A stretch of 64,000 bases of DNA. It comes from Citrobacter amalonaticus Y19. Lineage in GTDB: Bacteria > Pseudomonadota > Gammaproteobacteria > Enterobacterales > Enterobacteriaceae. The notes under the pieces were generated by a model. That model made no database searches and was not told where the DNA came from. It saw only the letters and a program-made list of their open reading frames with translations. The stretch covers positions 2,666,001 to 2,730,000 of the forward strand of contig NZ_CP011132.1 in the NCBI RefSeq assembly GCF_000981805.1, written 5' to 3'. Below, in pieces: positions 35,972-45,278 of the stretch (its first letter is position 1; the number at the start of each line of letters is the position of its first letter). The position numbers and the translations under genes were made by a program.

Positions 35972-36523
35972 ATGAAAAAGAAAACATCGCTCAGCGAGGA
36001 GGACCAGGCGCTGTTCCGGCAACTGATGACCGGCACCCGCCAGATTAAACAGGACACCATTGTTCATCGCCCGCTGCGTAAAAAAGTCACCGAAGTTCCG
36101 GTTAAGCGACTGCTTTCAGAGCAGGCCGATGCCAGCCACTATTTCTCTGATGAATTTCAGCCGCTGCTGAATACGGAAGGCCCGGTGAAATATGTCCGTC
36201 CTGACGTCAGCCATTTCGAGCTGAAGAAAATGCGCCGCGGCGATTACTCCCCGGAATTGTTTCTCGATTTACACGGTCTGACGCAGCTTCAGGCAAAACA
36301 GGAACTGGGCGCGCTGATTGCCGCCTGCCGACGGGAGCATGTGTTTTGCGCCTGTGTGATGCACGGGCACGGCAAACATGTGCTGAAGCAACAGACGCCG
36401 CTGTGGCTGGCGCAGCATCCGCATGTCATGGCTTTCCATCAGGCACCGAAAGAGTACGGCGGCGACGCCGCGCTGCTGGTGTTGATAGAGGTGGAAGAGT
36501 GGGCTCCGCCGGAACTGCCCTGA
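35972..36523 (+). CDS. smrB: Ribosome rescue endonuclease SmrB
   Basis: A 183-residue protein (formerly YfcN). The C-terminal Smr domain, about residues 95-175, carries LFLDLHGLTQLQAKQEL and CVMHGHGKHVLKQQTP, the DxH and HGxG motifs. SmrB cleaves mRNA between collided ribosomes. The N-terminus KKKTSLSEEDQALFRQLM is the ribosome-binding helix region. It converges on sixA. Confidence 0.95.
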   Translation: MKKKTSLSEEDQALFRQLMTGTRQIKQDTIVHRPLRKKVTEVPVKRLLSEQADASHYFSDEFQPLLNTEGPVKYVRPDVSHFELKKMRRGDYSPELFLDLHGLTQLQAKQELGALIAACRREHVFCACVMHGHGKHVLKQQTPLWLAQHPHVMAFHQAPKEYGGDAALLVLIEVEEWAPPELP

Positions 36524-36537
36524 GCGCAAAAACAACA

Positions 36538-36558
36538 AGAGCCGCATCAGCGGCTCTT
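36538..36558. terminator. Terminator between smrB and sixA
   Basis: AAGAGCCGC and GCGGCTCTT with loop ATCA, with A/T runs on both sides; it serves converging genes. Confidence 0.88.
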
Positions 36559-36576
36559 TGAAGGTAAAACGACAGG

Positions 36577-37062
36577 TTAAATCGCTTTCGCCATTTTGAG
36601 GTTACACGGACTCATCTGCCAGTTGAACACCCCTTTTCCGCTGTCATCCAGCGTTACACTGGCAATCGCTGAGGTGGTAAACATCGGCGGCGTTTCGCCA
36701 GGGCACAGCTCGGACACCAGGTAACCCACTAACGGGAGGTGGGAAATCACCAGTGCGGTGGCGACACCTTCATTGGCCAGAACTTGTAAATAAGCGCTGA
36801 CCAGACCGACATCGCCGCAGGGAGTCAACTCCGGCAAAACATCCACGTCGCCTGGCAGGTTCATGCATCCCCCTACCACATCCAACGTTTGTTCGGCTCG
36901 CAGGAACGGGCTCACCAGAACACGTTCGATATCCACTTTTTGACCTTTCAGCCAGTTCGCCATAAGGCGGGATTCATCACAACCACAGGTGGTTAAGGGA
37001 CGAACCGAATCACTGGCGGCATCGAGGGCCGCGTCGCCGTGACGCATGATAAAAACTTGCAT
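36577..37062 (-). CDS. sixA: Phosphohistidine phosphatase SixA
   Basis: A 161-residue histidine phosphatase. The catalytic RHG motif is at the N-terminus (MQVFIMRHGDAALDAASDSV), with the second His in VISHLPLVGYLV. SixA removes phosphate from the HPt domain of ArcB and from NPr of the nitrogen PTS. Confidence 0.96.
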   Translation of the reverse strand: MQVFIMRHGDAALDAASDSVRPLTTCGCDESRLMANWLKGQKVDIERVLVSPFLRAEQTLDVVGGCMNLPGDVDVLPELTPCGDVGLVSAYLQVLANEGVATALVISHLPLVGYLVSELCPGETPPMFTTSAIASVTLDDSGKGVFNWQMSPCNLKMAKAI

Positions 37063-37269
37063 ATTGCACCGCTTTTGTTAACCAGAATCACACGCACCCC
37101 AGCTAAAACCTCTCAGGGTTGCTGTAATGCAGTGGCCGGCATTGTGCCTTATCCGTTCACTGAATGAAACGCTGTGTTTTACCTCAATGGCGTAAGTATA
37201 GTCAATCTGTGTTTACAATTTAACCAAACCACAACCATTCAGTACGGATTTACCTTACATTTGACCTTG

Positions 37270-39414
37270 TTAATTCAGGTCAGTTGCATCTGCTTTCCAG
37301 AAACTTTCACCCCGCTCCGCCATCTGTAACAGCGTATCGCACGGCGTAAACCGTGGACCATACAGCGAAGCCAGACGTTGCAATACCGCAACCACTTCAC
37401 CCGCCCCGAGAGAATCCATATAACGGAACGGGCCACCGAGAAACGGAGGAAAACCAATACCAAACACCGCGCCGATGTCACCATCGCGCGCGCTACGGAT
37501 CACCTGCTCATCGAAACAGCGCGCCGCCTCATTGAGCATTAACATGACACAGCGCTCCGTAATCTGCTGGGTAGAGAGCCGACTTTGCCACTGTGCGCCA
37601 ATAAGCGTATAAATTGCAGGGTCGACCTGTTTTTTGCTTTTACGCCCTTTCGCCCCATAAAGATAGAAACCCCGACCATTTTTTCTACCTTTGCGATCGT
37701 CATTCAATATTGATGAAACAACATTTGCAGGGGCGCTAAAACGCTCGCCATAAGCGGCTTCCAGTATCGGTATAATTTTAGTGCCTGTGTCGATTCCGAC
37801 CTCATCCAAAAGTTGGATTGGCCCGACCGGAAAACCAAACTTTACCAGCGCGCTGTCGATCTGTTCGACCCGCTCGCCTTCGGTTAACAGGCGAATCGCT
37901 TCATTGATATACGGCGCAAGAATACGGTTTACGTAGAATCCAGCCTTATCACGCACCACAATCGGTGTTTTGCCCTGTTTTTTCGCCAACTTAACCGTGG
38001 TGGCGATGGTTTGCTCCGACGTCGTGGCATGCGGAATCACCTCCACCAGCGGCATTTTTTCAACCGGACTAAAGAAGTGCAAACCTATCACCTGCTCGGG
38101 TCTGGCCGCTTTTGCCGCAATATCGCCAATAGGTAAAGATGAGGTATTGGATGCAAAAATGGTGTGAGATGCGCAATTTTGCTCAACTTCCGCCACCATC
38201 TGTTGTTTTAACGACAGATCTTCAAACACCGCTTCAATGATCAGGTCGCGATGGGAAAAGCCGCGATAGTCCACCGAACCAGAAATTAGCGCCAACTGTT
38301 TGTCACGCTCACTGGCTTTGATATGCCGGCGACGCACCTTCGTTTCAAGCTGATCCCAGCTGTATTTCAGTGCGTGATTGATTCCTTTGGGATTAATATC
38401 TTTGATGCGTACTGGCAAGCCACCTTTACAGGCCGTGACGTAGGCAATCCCTCCGCCCATCAGCCCACCGCCTAATACGCCGACGCTGCGTAACGGCCCT
38501 GGCGGAACCTCGCTGCCCGGGTCCTTTTTCACGTCCGTACTGGCAAAAAAGATATTGCGTAACGCCTGGGATTGCGGCGTCATCGCCAGTTCGCCAAACG
38601 CGCGCGCTTCCGCGTCATAACCGCTGCTGCTGCCCTGTGCCAGTCCGGTTTCCATCACCTGCAAAATGCGTTCTGTCGCCGGGTAGTTACCCTGCGTTTT
38701 CTGTTCCGTTTTCTTGCTGACCATGCGAAACAACAGCGCTCGCCCGAGAGGGCCCGCCAGAATACGTTCACGAGCCGGAAGGGATCGATGACCGGGGCGC
38801 TCTTTTTTCGCCCATTCCACGGCGGCGTCCAGCAGAATCGTCTGCGGAACCACCTCGTCCACCAGTCCCGCTTTCAGCGCCTGCTTCGCGCGAAGTTGCT
38901 TACCGGTGAGGATCATATCCAGTGCCGTACTGACGCCCACCAGGCGCGGAAGCCGTTGGGTGCCGCCCGATCCCGGTAACAGCCCCAGTTGAACTTCCGG
39001 TAAACCGAGTACCGTTTTCGCATCATCCGTACAGACTCGCGCATGACAGGCCAGCGCCAGCTCAAGCCCGCCGCCCAGACAGGCACCGTGAATGGCGGCC
39101 ACCACCGGGACGGGTAGCGCGTTGATCTCAGCCATCAGTTGCTGCCCCTGTCGCGCCAGCGTTTCCGCTTCTTGCGCGCTTTTGCAGCGACTAATCATGT
39201 TGATATCCGCCCCGGCAATGAAATTGTCCGCTTTCGCGGAAACGATCACGACGCCGCGAATCGCCTTGTTTTCACGGATCTGCTTAAGTATGACCCGAAC
39301 CTCGGAGGCAAATTCCGCCTTGAGGGTGTTCATCTTTTCTCCTGGGACATCAACGGAGATGACGGCGACGTTATCCAGACGAACGTTAAGCGTAAAAGCC
39401 GATGTCGTTTCCAT
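37270..39414 (-). CDS. fadJ: Fatty acid oxidation complex alpha subunit FadJ (anaerobic)
   Basis: A 714-residue multifunctional enzyme. The N-terminal enoyl-CoA hydratase domain (about 1-190) has AAIHGACLGGGLELALACHA. The 3-hydroxyacyl-CoA dehydrogenase part (from about 305) has VGVLGGGLMGGGIAYVTACK and IGLHFFSPVEKMPLVEVI. FadJ works with FadI on fatty acids mainly under anaerobic conditions. Its start overlaps the fadI stop by one base. Confidence 0.97.
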   Translation of the reverse strand: METTSAFTLNVRLDNVAVISVDVPGEKMNTLKAEFASEVRVILKQIRENKAIRGVVIVSAKADNFIAGADINMISRCKSAQEAETLARQGQQLMAEINALPVPVVAAIHGACLGGGLELALACHARVCTDDAKTVLGLPEVQLGLLPGSGGTQRLPRLVGVSTALDMILTGKQLRAKQALKAGLVDEVVPQTILLDAAVEWAKKERPGHRSLPARERILAGPLGRALLFRMVSKKTEQKTQGNYPATERILQVMETGLAQGSSSGYDAEARAFGELAMTPQSQALRNIFFASTDVKKDPGSEVPPGPLRSVGVLGGGLMGGGIAYVTACKGGLPVRIKDINPKGINHALKYSWDQLETKVRRRHIKASERDKQLALISGSVDYRGFSHRDLIIEAVFEDLSLKQQMVAEVEQNCASHTIFASNTSSLPIGDIAAKAARPEQVIGLHFFSPVEKMPLVEVIPHATTSEQTIATTVKLAKKQGKTPIVVRDKAGFYVNRILAPYINEAIRLLTEGERVEQIDSALVKFGFPVGPIQLLDEVGIDTGTKIIPILEAAYGERFSAPANVVSSILNDDRKGRKNGRGFYLYGAKGRKSKKQVDPAIYTLIGAQWQSRLSTQQITERCVMLMLNEAARCFDEQVIRSARDGDIGAVFGIGFPPFLGGPFRYMDSLGAGEVVAVLQRLASLYGPRFTPCDTLLQMAERGESFWKADATDLN

Positions 39415-40724
39415 TATTCCGCCTCCAGAACCATTGCCGCACCCAGTCCACCCGCCGCGCAGGCGGTGACCAGGCCAAAGCCGCCACCGCGTCGGCGTAA
39501 TTCGTGCAGGGTTTGCGTAATCATCCTCGCGCCCGTCGCGGCAAACGGATGTCCAAAGGCAATCGAGCCGCCGAGTACGTTAAATTTGCTGTCATCAACT
39601 TCACCGGTGGCATGGGACCGACCAAGCACCTCACGAGCAAAGCGCTCACTACCAAGTAGCTGGAGATTCGCCAGCGTCTGCGCGGCAAACGCTTCGTGCA
39701 TATCGAAAAGCGTCAGATCGGCCATCGTGATCCCCGCGCGTTCCAGCGCCAGCGGCGTGGACCAGGCCGGTCCCAGCAACATATCCTGCCAGACATCGAT
39801 CGCGGTAAACGCGTAGCTGCGCAGATAGCCGAGCGGAATCAGCCCCAACTCTTTGGCGCGGGATTCCGTCATCAGGATGACCGCCGCCGCACCATCCGTC
39901 AGCGGCGTACTGTTTGCCGCCGTTACGCTGCCATGTTTCCGGTCAAATGCCGGGCGCAGTCTGGCGTAGTCCGCCAGCGTCGAGTTGCCGCGAATGTTGT
40001 TATCTTCAGACAGGGGATCTTTAAAAGGCGGCGTGTAGGTGGTCATCACCTCATCGGCCAGCTTTCCTTCTGCCCACGCCTGGGCGGCGCGCTGGTGAGA
40101 ACGATGCGCCAGCGCATCCTGTTGTTCACGAGTAATGCCGTAGGTTTTCGCCATCTGTTCGGCGGTATCGCCCATTCGCAGGCCGGTAGAGTATTCCGCC
40201 ACGGCAGGCGGGACGGGCATCAGATCGCGCAGGCGCAGACGTGAAAAGAGTTTCAGACGCTGCCCCATCGTGCGGGCTTTATTGACATCAACCAGTACCC
40301 GCGCCAGTTTTTTGCTGACGCCAATGGGCAGCACCGACGAAGAGTCCGCACCACCGGCGATACCCGCGCGAATGGTACCGGCCATCAGGCTTTCCGCGAC
40401 GTTGGCAACGGCCTGAAAACTGGTCGCACAGGCGCGACTGACGCTGTAGGCATCGGTATGCACATTCATCCCGGTCCCGAGCACGATTTCACGCGCAATG
40501 TTCGGCGCTTCCGGCATCTGGACGACCTGCCCAAAAACCAATTGCTCAATGACATCGGCAGGGATTTCACTGCGCGCAAGCAGTTCGCCAACCACCATTT
40601 TGCCGAGATCGACGGCGGGGATGCCATGATAGGCGGTCGCCTGACGGGCAAAAGGCGTACGTAATCCGCTCACAATGGCGATGCGATCGCCCTGGCGGGT
40701 GACCAGCGGTAAAGCCTGACTCAT
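39414..40724 (-). CDS. fadI: 3-ketoacyl-CoA thiolase FadI
   Basis: A 436-residue thiolase. The nucleophile Cys lies in SVSRACATSFQAVANVAE near residue 99; NVLGGSIAFGHPFAATGARM and VTACAAGGLGAAMVLE near the C-terminus hold the His and second Cys. It is first in fadIJ, with a FadR-type site just upstream of the start. Confidence 0.97.
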   Translation of the reverse strand: MSQALPLVTRQGDRIAIVSGLRTPFARQATAYHGIPAVDLGKMVVGELLARSEIPADVIEQLVFGQVVQMPEAPNIAREIVLGTGMNVHTDAYSVSRACATSFQAVANVAESLMAGTIRAGIAGGADSSSVLPIGVSKKLARVLVDVNKARTMGQRLKLFSRLRLRDLMPVPPAVAEYSTGLRMGDTAEQMAKTYGITREQQDALAHRSHQRAAQAWAEGKLADEVMTTYTPPFKDPLSEDNNIRGNSTLADYARLRPAFDRKHGSVTAANSTPLTDGAAAVILMTESRAKELGLIPLGYLRSYAFTAIDVWQDMLLGPAWSTPLALERAGITMADLTLFDMHEAFAAQTLANLQLLGSERFAREVLGRSHATGEVDDSKFNVLGGSIAFGHPFAATGARMITQTLHELRRRGGGFGLVTACAAGGLGAAMVLEAE

Positions 40725-40749
40725 AACACTCCCCTGTAAAAATAAAATA

Positions 40750-40766
40750 AGTGGTCTGACCTGATC
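40750..40766. promoter_or_regulatory. FadR site upstream of fadI
   Basis: AGTGGTCTGACCTGATC agrees well with the FadR operator core TGGTCNGACC and lies 26-42 bp before the fadI start, consistent with repression by FadR. Confidence 0.7.
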
Positions 40767-40859
40767 ATAGTCTTAACCAATTTTTTACATTTAGCCAAGC
40801 GGAGCGCGAAGAAAGTGAGAGCTATGGCACAGTGAATAATCACTGCCAGAAATGAAAAT

Positions 40860-40883
40860 GCCCCGGGAAAAACTCACCGGGGC
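40860..40883 (-). terminator. Terminator after yfcZ
   Basis: GCCCCGG / CCGGGGC stem followed by ATTTTC on the minus strand, about 20 bp past the yfcZ stop. Confidence 0.75.
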
Positions 40884-40904
40884 ATCAAAAACAACAAGGT
40901 GGGA

Positions 40905-41189
40905 TTAACGCAGACCCAACTGGAAGATCAGGGTTTCAGCTTCGCAGGCGAAGACAAAATCGATATCCAGGCGCACGCCGTCAGACTCTTCGGTGAAAGT
41001 TGAGGTGATTTTGCACGGTTCAGATTCCACGCTACGCGCTTTTTCGGTCAGCGCCGCCAGCGTCTCTTCAGCGTCTGCGCGGTTAGCGAACACGCGGCTG
41101 TATGATGCGGTGCAATCGGAGTTGTCCATGATGGTGCCAACATCCATACAGCAGCAAACCGGGGTTTCATCAGCACTGCATTTACTCAT
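40905..41189 (-). CDS. yfcZ: YfcZ/YiiS family (DUF406) protein
   Basis: A 94-residue small cytoplasmic protein starting MSKCSADETPVCCCMDVGTI, Cys-rich at its N-terminus, then a mixed alpha/beta body (ADAEETLAALTEKARSVESE). It matches E. coli YfcZ in length and location between fadI and fadL. No function is known to me. Confidence 0.92.
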   Translation of the reverse strand: MSKCSADETPVCCCMDVGTIMDNSDCTASYSRVFANRADAEETLAALTEKARSVESEPCKITSTFTEESDGVRLDIDFVFACEAETLIFQLGLR

Positions 41190-41562
41190 TGTAGATTTCC
41201 TCTGTATTTTGCACTCAGGGTGCCAGATAAACGATGGGGATATTTTACGCTCCCCACATTCGCCTCTCCAGTTGTTAATTGTGCGAAATGCGATAAGTGA
41301 CCGAAATCACACTTAAAAATGATCCAGAACAAATTTCACCCAAAAGAATGAGTGTGCAAACCGTCAATTTTGCCAGCTGGATCGCGTTTTTAAGATCACA
41401 ATTGAAAAAAGTTATAAACATACTTGCAACATTTTATCTGGTCAGACCTATACTCACGCCACTGGTCTGATTTCTAAGTCGTACCACAGACCCTACACTT
41501 CGCGCTCCTGTTACACCATGTAACATAGTTTGTATAAAAATAAATCAATTGAGGTTATGGTC
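41190..41562. promoter_or_regulatory. fadL upstream region with two FadR sites
   Basis: No gene is seen in this 373-bp stretch between divergent yfcZ and fadL. It holds FadR-type sites ATCTGGTCAGACCTATA (41436-41452) and ACTGGTCTGATTTCTAA (41461-41477), and a -10 element TATACT (41449-41454) within the first site. The two-operator layout matches the known fadL promoter; the long leader (about 100 nt) is also as in E. coli. Confidence 0.82.
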
Positions 41563-42903
41563 ATGAGCCAGAAAACCCTGTTAACAAAGTCTGCTCTCGC
41601 AGTCGCAGTGGCAATTATCTCCACCCAGGCCTGGTCTGCAGGCTTTCAGTTAAACGAATTTTCTTCCTCTGGCCTCGGCCGGGCCTATTCGGGTGAAGGC
41701 GCTATCGCAGACGACGCAGGTAACGTCAGCCGTAACCCAGCGCTGATCACGATGTTCGATCGCCCGACGTTCTCCGCGGGTGCGGTCTATATCGATCCGG
41801 ACGTCAACATCAGCGGACGCTCGCCGTCTGGCCGTAGCCTTGATGCCGATAACATCGCGCCAACGGCATGGGTGCCAAACGCGCACTTTGTTGCGCCAAT
41901 TAACGATCAGTTCGGTTGGGGAGCATCCATTACCTCTAACTACGGTCTGGCGACAGAGTTCAACGATACCTACGCGGGCGGTTCTGTCGGCGGTACCACC
42001 GACCTTGAAACCATGAACCTCAACTTAAGCGGTGCCTATCGCTTAGACGACGCCTGGAGCTTTGGTCTCGGTCTGAACGCCGTTTATGCCCGTGCGAAAA
42101 TCGAACGCTTTGCCGGTGACCTGGGTCAACTGGTCGCCGGTCAGGTGATGCAATCTCCAGCCGGACAAACGCCGCAGGGTCAGCAACTGGCTGCCACCGC
42201 CAACGGCATCCCAAGTGATACCAAAATTGCCCACCTGAACGGTAACCAATGGGGCTTCGGCTGGAACGCCGGGATCCTGTATGAACTGGATAAAAACAAC
42301 CGCTACGCATTGACCTACCGTTCTGAAGTCAAAATTGACTTTAAAGGTAACTACAGCAGCGATCTGCCGACGGCGATTAACAACTACAACCTGGGTATTC
42401 CGACCGCTACCGGCGGCGCGACCCAGTCAGGTTATCTGACGCTGAACCTGCCAGAAATGTGGGAAGTATCCGGTTATAACCGCGTGGCGCCGCAGTGGGC
42501 TATTCATTACAGCCTGGCCTATACCAGCTGGAGTCAGTTCCAGGAGCTGAAAGCGAAATCCACCGGTGGCGAGACGCTGTTCCAGAAAGATGAAGGCTTT
42601 AAAGACGCCTACCGCATCGCACTGGGTACCACCTACTACTACGATGATAACTGGACGTTCCGTACCGGTATCGCCTTCGATGATAGCCCGGTTCCGGCAC
42701 AAAACCGCTCTATCTCGATTCCGGATCAGGACCGCTTCTGGCTGAGCGCCGGTACCACCTACGCCTTCAATAAAGATGCGTCTGTGGACGTTGGCGTCTC
42801 TTACATGCACGGCCAGAGCGTTAAAATTAATGAAGGCCCGTACCAGTTTGAGTCTGAAGGTAAAGCCTGGCTGTTCGGTACCAACTTCAACTACGCATTC
42901 TGA
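41563..42903 (+). CDS. fadL: Long-chain fatty acid outer membrane transporter FadL
   Basis: A 446-residue outer-membrane beta barrel. The signal peptide MSQKTLLTKSALAVAVAIIS...AWS precedes mature AGFQLNEFSSSGLGRAYSGEG, whose N-terminal hatch (NPAL motif within SRNPALITMFDRP) plugs the barrel. It ends in Phe (FNYAF), as needed for BAM assembly. The start at 41563 is preferred over 41557 because GAGG is better spaced and the known length results. It imports long-chain fatty acids and is a phage T2 receptor in E. coli. Confidence 0.97.
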   Translation: MSQKTLLTKSALAVAVAIISTQAWSAGFQLNEFSSSGLGRAYSGEGAIADDAGNVSRNPALITMFDRPTFSAGAVYIDPDVNISGRSPSGRSLDADNIAPTAWVPNAHFVAPINDQFGWGASITSNYGLATEFNDTYAGGSVGGTTDLETMNLNLSGAYRLDDAWSFGLGLNAVYARAKIERFAGDLGQLVAGQVMQSPAGQTPQGQQLAATANGIPSDTKIAHLNGNQWGFGWNAGILYELDKNNRYALTYRSEVKIDFKGNYSSDLPTAINNYNLGIPTATGGATQSGYLTLNLPEMWEVSGYNRVAPQWAIHYSLAYTSWSQFQELKAKSTGGETLFQKDEGFKDAYRIALGTTYYYDDNWTFRTGIAFDDSPVPAQNRSISIPDQDRFWLSAGTTYAFNKDASVDVGVSYMHGQSVKINEGPYQFESEGKAWLFGTNFNYAF

Positions 42904-42917
42904 TTTATTGCAGATGT

Positions 42918-42948
42918 AAAAAAGGTGAGCTTTTTAGCTCACCTTTTT
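42918..42948. terminator. Bidirectional terminator, fadL/mlaA
   Basis: AGGTGAGCT and AGCTCACCT arms with flanking A5 and T5 runs. Confidence 0.9.
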
Positions 42949-42964
42949 ATTTGCCCAATCTGGC

Positions 42965-43720
42965 TTACTCGGAATCGATCTCTTTCAGTTCGTCCTGAAT
43001 CGCCTGCGCGTTCGGGTTTTCCTGCGGCTTGAGCTTCCCGCCATCCGCGATAAAGTCATGACGCTGGAAGTAAGCTTCGCGAACCAAAATGTAAGGATCG
43101 GAGGACTGGCGCAGCAAACCATCGGAATCCAGCAACTGAGCGCGGGTTTCAATCCCTTCAATCGTCCACTTACCGATAGACATCGGCCAGGTCAGCCAGG
43201 AGAGAACCGGATAGAACGTATCCGCCATATCGCCGCCATCATCACGAATAGTCCAGCTACCATAGAACGGTAACTGCACATAAGGACCGTAACCGACGCC
43301 ATAGTGGCCCAGGGTACTGCCGAAGCGATGTGGCTCAACGCGCTGTAGTTTCGGGTTCGCCATACCGGCGACGTCAATAAAGCCGCCCATCCCCAGAATC
43401 GTGTTGAGGAAGAAACGGGTGAAATGCACCATCCCCTGATACGGATCGCCCTGCAGGAAATAGTTCACCATTACCGCCGGTTCTTCCAGGTTTCCGGTAA
43501 AGTTGCTCAGACCATTACGGGCAGGCTGCGGGACATAATCACGCCAGGCGACAGCCACCGGTCGAACGATATACGGATCCAACACATTAAAGTTGAAGTT
43601 GTACATGGTGCGGTTGAACCCTTCAAACGGGTCTGAACGCCCCTGCTGTTCTGTGCCAGAACTTGCACACCCCACCAGCAGTGTGGTTCCCAGCGCAAGC
43701 GCCGACAGGCGAAGCTTCAT
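42965..43720 (-). CDS. mlaA: Phospholipid-removal lipoprotein MlaA (VacJ)
   Basis: A 251-residue outer-membrane lipoprotein. The signal MKLRLSALALGTTLLVGCASS has the lipobox LVGC. Family motifs DPFEGFNRTMYNFNFNVLDPY, NLEEPAVMVNYFLQGDP and GHYGVGYGPYVQLPFYG are present. It removes mislocalised phospholipid from the outer leaflet and hands it to the Mla pathway. Confidence 0.97.
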   Translation of the reverse strand: MKLRLSALALGTTLLVGCASSGTEQQGRSDPFEGFNRTMYNFNFNVLDPYIVRPVAVAWRDYVPQPARNGLSNFTGNLEEPAVMVNYFLQGDPYQGMVHFTRFFLNTILGMGGFIDVAGMANPKLQRVEPHRFGSTLGHYGVGYGPYVQLPFYGSWTIRDDGGDMADTFYPVLSWLTWPMSIGKWTIEGIETRAQLLDSDGLLRQSSDPYILVREAYFQRHDFIADGGKLKPQENPNAQAIQDELKEIDSE

Positions 43721-44011
43721 AAATGTCTCCCTGTTAATTATGGCTATCGCTGATTGCCATCCATGACGGAACGCTATCGTATCCGCCTGTAAAGGTGTGA
43801 GCGATTGTAACAGTACGTCAAACGATGTCTATATCACCAAACTCGTTGATGTGATCATAGCCTGGTCGCACCAGAATCGTCGTGCTTCTATTCTAGCGAG
43901 ATGAAGAAAAACAAACGTTACCATTTTTGCGTTTTCAGAGTATGCCCCGACGGGGTTCAGGCTAAAAACCGCTACGCTTTATTTTGTCTGTGCTCATACC
44001 GGGGACGAATG

Positions 44012-44953
44012 ATGGCTGATCATGAAAACGACAAGATAGATAAACATAGCGACGAGCTAGCCGTTGAAAGTGAAGAGAAACAGAGCGGGAGGAAGATAGA
44101 AGTGGATGAGGACCGCCTCCCCTCGCGGGCGATGGCGATTCACGAGCATATCCGTCAGGACGGGGAGAAAGAGCTGGAGCGGGACGCGATGGCGCTGTTG
44201 TGGTCAGCCATTGCCGCCGGGCTTTCGATGGGAGCCTCACTGCTGGCAAAAGGCATCTTCCACGTCGAACTGGAGGGCGTACCGGGCCGTTTCTTGCTGG
44301 AGAATCTCGGTTATACCTTTGGCTTTATCATCGTCATTATGGCTCGTCAGCAGTTATTCACCGAAAACACCGTCACCGCTGTGCTGCCTGTGATGCAAAA
44401 TCCGACGTTCGGCAACGCGGGCCTGCTGATGCGACTGTGGGGCATCGTACTGCTGGGGAATGTACTGGGCACCGCGATTGCGGCGTGGGCCTTTGAATAC
44501 ATGCCTGTCTTCACCGAAGAGACCCGCGATGCGTTTGTTAAGATAGGCATGGCGGTGATGAAAAACAGCCCCACGGAAATGTTTGCCAACGCCATTATCT
44601 CCGGCTGGCTGATTGCCACTATGGTCTGGATGTTCCCGGCGGCTGGCGCAGCGAAGATTGTGGTGATTATCCTGATGACGTGGTTGATTGCGCTGGGCGA
44701 TACCACTCACATCGTGGTTGGGTCGGTTGAAATTCTCTATCTGGTATTTAACGGTACGCTGCACTGGAGCAACTTCTTCTGGCCGTTTGCCTTACCGACG
44801 CTTGCCGGAAACATTTGCGGCGGTACCTTTATCTTTGCCCTGATAAGCCACGCGCAGATCCGCAACGATATGAGCAACAAGCGTAAAGAAGAAGCCAGGA
44901 TAGCGGCGCAAAAAAGCGACAACGCGCAGAAAAAGGAACAAAAACAGTCCTGA
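44012..44953 (+). CDS. yfdC: Formate/nitrite transporter-family protein YfdC
   Basis: A 313-residue inner-membrane protein of the FNT fold with about six helices; characteristic stretches are AIAAGLSMGASLLAKGIFHV and ALGDTTHIVVGSVEILYLVF. An acidic N-terminal tail (about 60 residues) and a Lys/Glu-rich C-terminal tail flank the core. I set the start at 44012 after GGGGACG; ATG 44009 is the alternative. It abuts argW, as in E. coli. The substrate is not known. Confidence 0.92.
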   Translation: MADHENDKIDKHSDELAVESEEKQSGRKIEVDEDRLPSRAMAIHEHIRQDGEKELERDAMALLWSAIAAGLSMGASLLAKGIFHVELEGVPGRFLLENLGYTFGFIIVIMARQQLFTENTVTAVLPVMQNPTFGNAGLLMRLWGIVLLGNVLGTAIAAWAFEYMPVFTEETRDAFVKIGMAVMKNSPTEMFANAIISGWLIATMVWMFPAAGAAKIVVIILMTWLIALGDTTHIVVGSVEILYLVFNGTLHWSNFFWPFALPTLAGNICGGTFIFALISHAQIRNDMSNKRKEEARIAAQKSDNAQKKEQKQS

Positions 44954-45029
44954 ATGGCGACGGTTTGAACAGTCAGGCGGCCCCTCACTTACCGAGACAA
45001 ACAAAAACCGGTATACTCGGTGCCGCTTC

Positions 45030-45104
45030 GTCCCCTTAGTTAAATGGATATAACGAGCCCCTCCTAAGGGCTAGTTGCAGGTTCGATTCCTGCAGGGGAC
45101 ACCA
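45030..45104 (+). tRNA. argW: tRNA-Arg (anticodon CCT), argW
   Basis: A 75-nt cloverleaf with encoded CCA. The acceptor arms are GTCCCCT (45030-45036) and AGGGGAC (45094-45100), discriminator A, then CCA. The anticodon arm is AGCCC-CTCCTAA-GGGCT, giving anticodon CCT; the T arm is TGCAG-GTTCGAT-..CTGCA. It lies beside yfdC as argW does in E. coli, where it is a prophage attachment site. A tyrosine integrase starts 175 bp downstream. Confidence 0.96.
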
Positions 45105-45278
45105 TATACACATATCCTGAAGTCTACCGAAATCAATAAAACTCCCTTATAATCAGCATTAGACCCCCGATATTGACAGTTCCATGTCAACCGGCATCTA
45201 CCCATTTCAGCGTAAATCAATACGTATGTGGGGGCCTTATAGGGGGCTTATCCTGTTCAATAAAAAATGAGGCCCCCA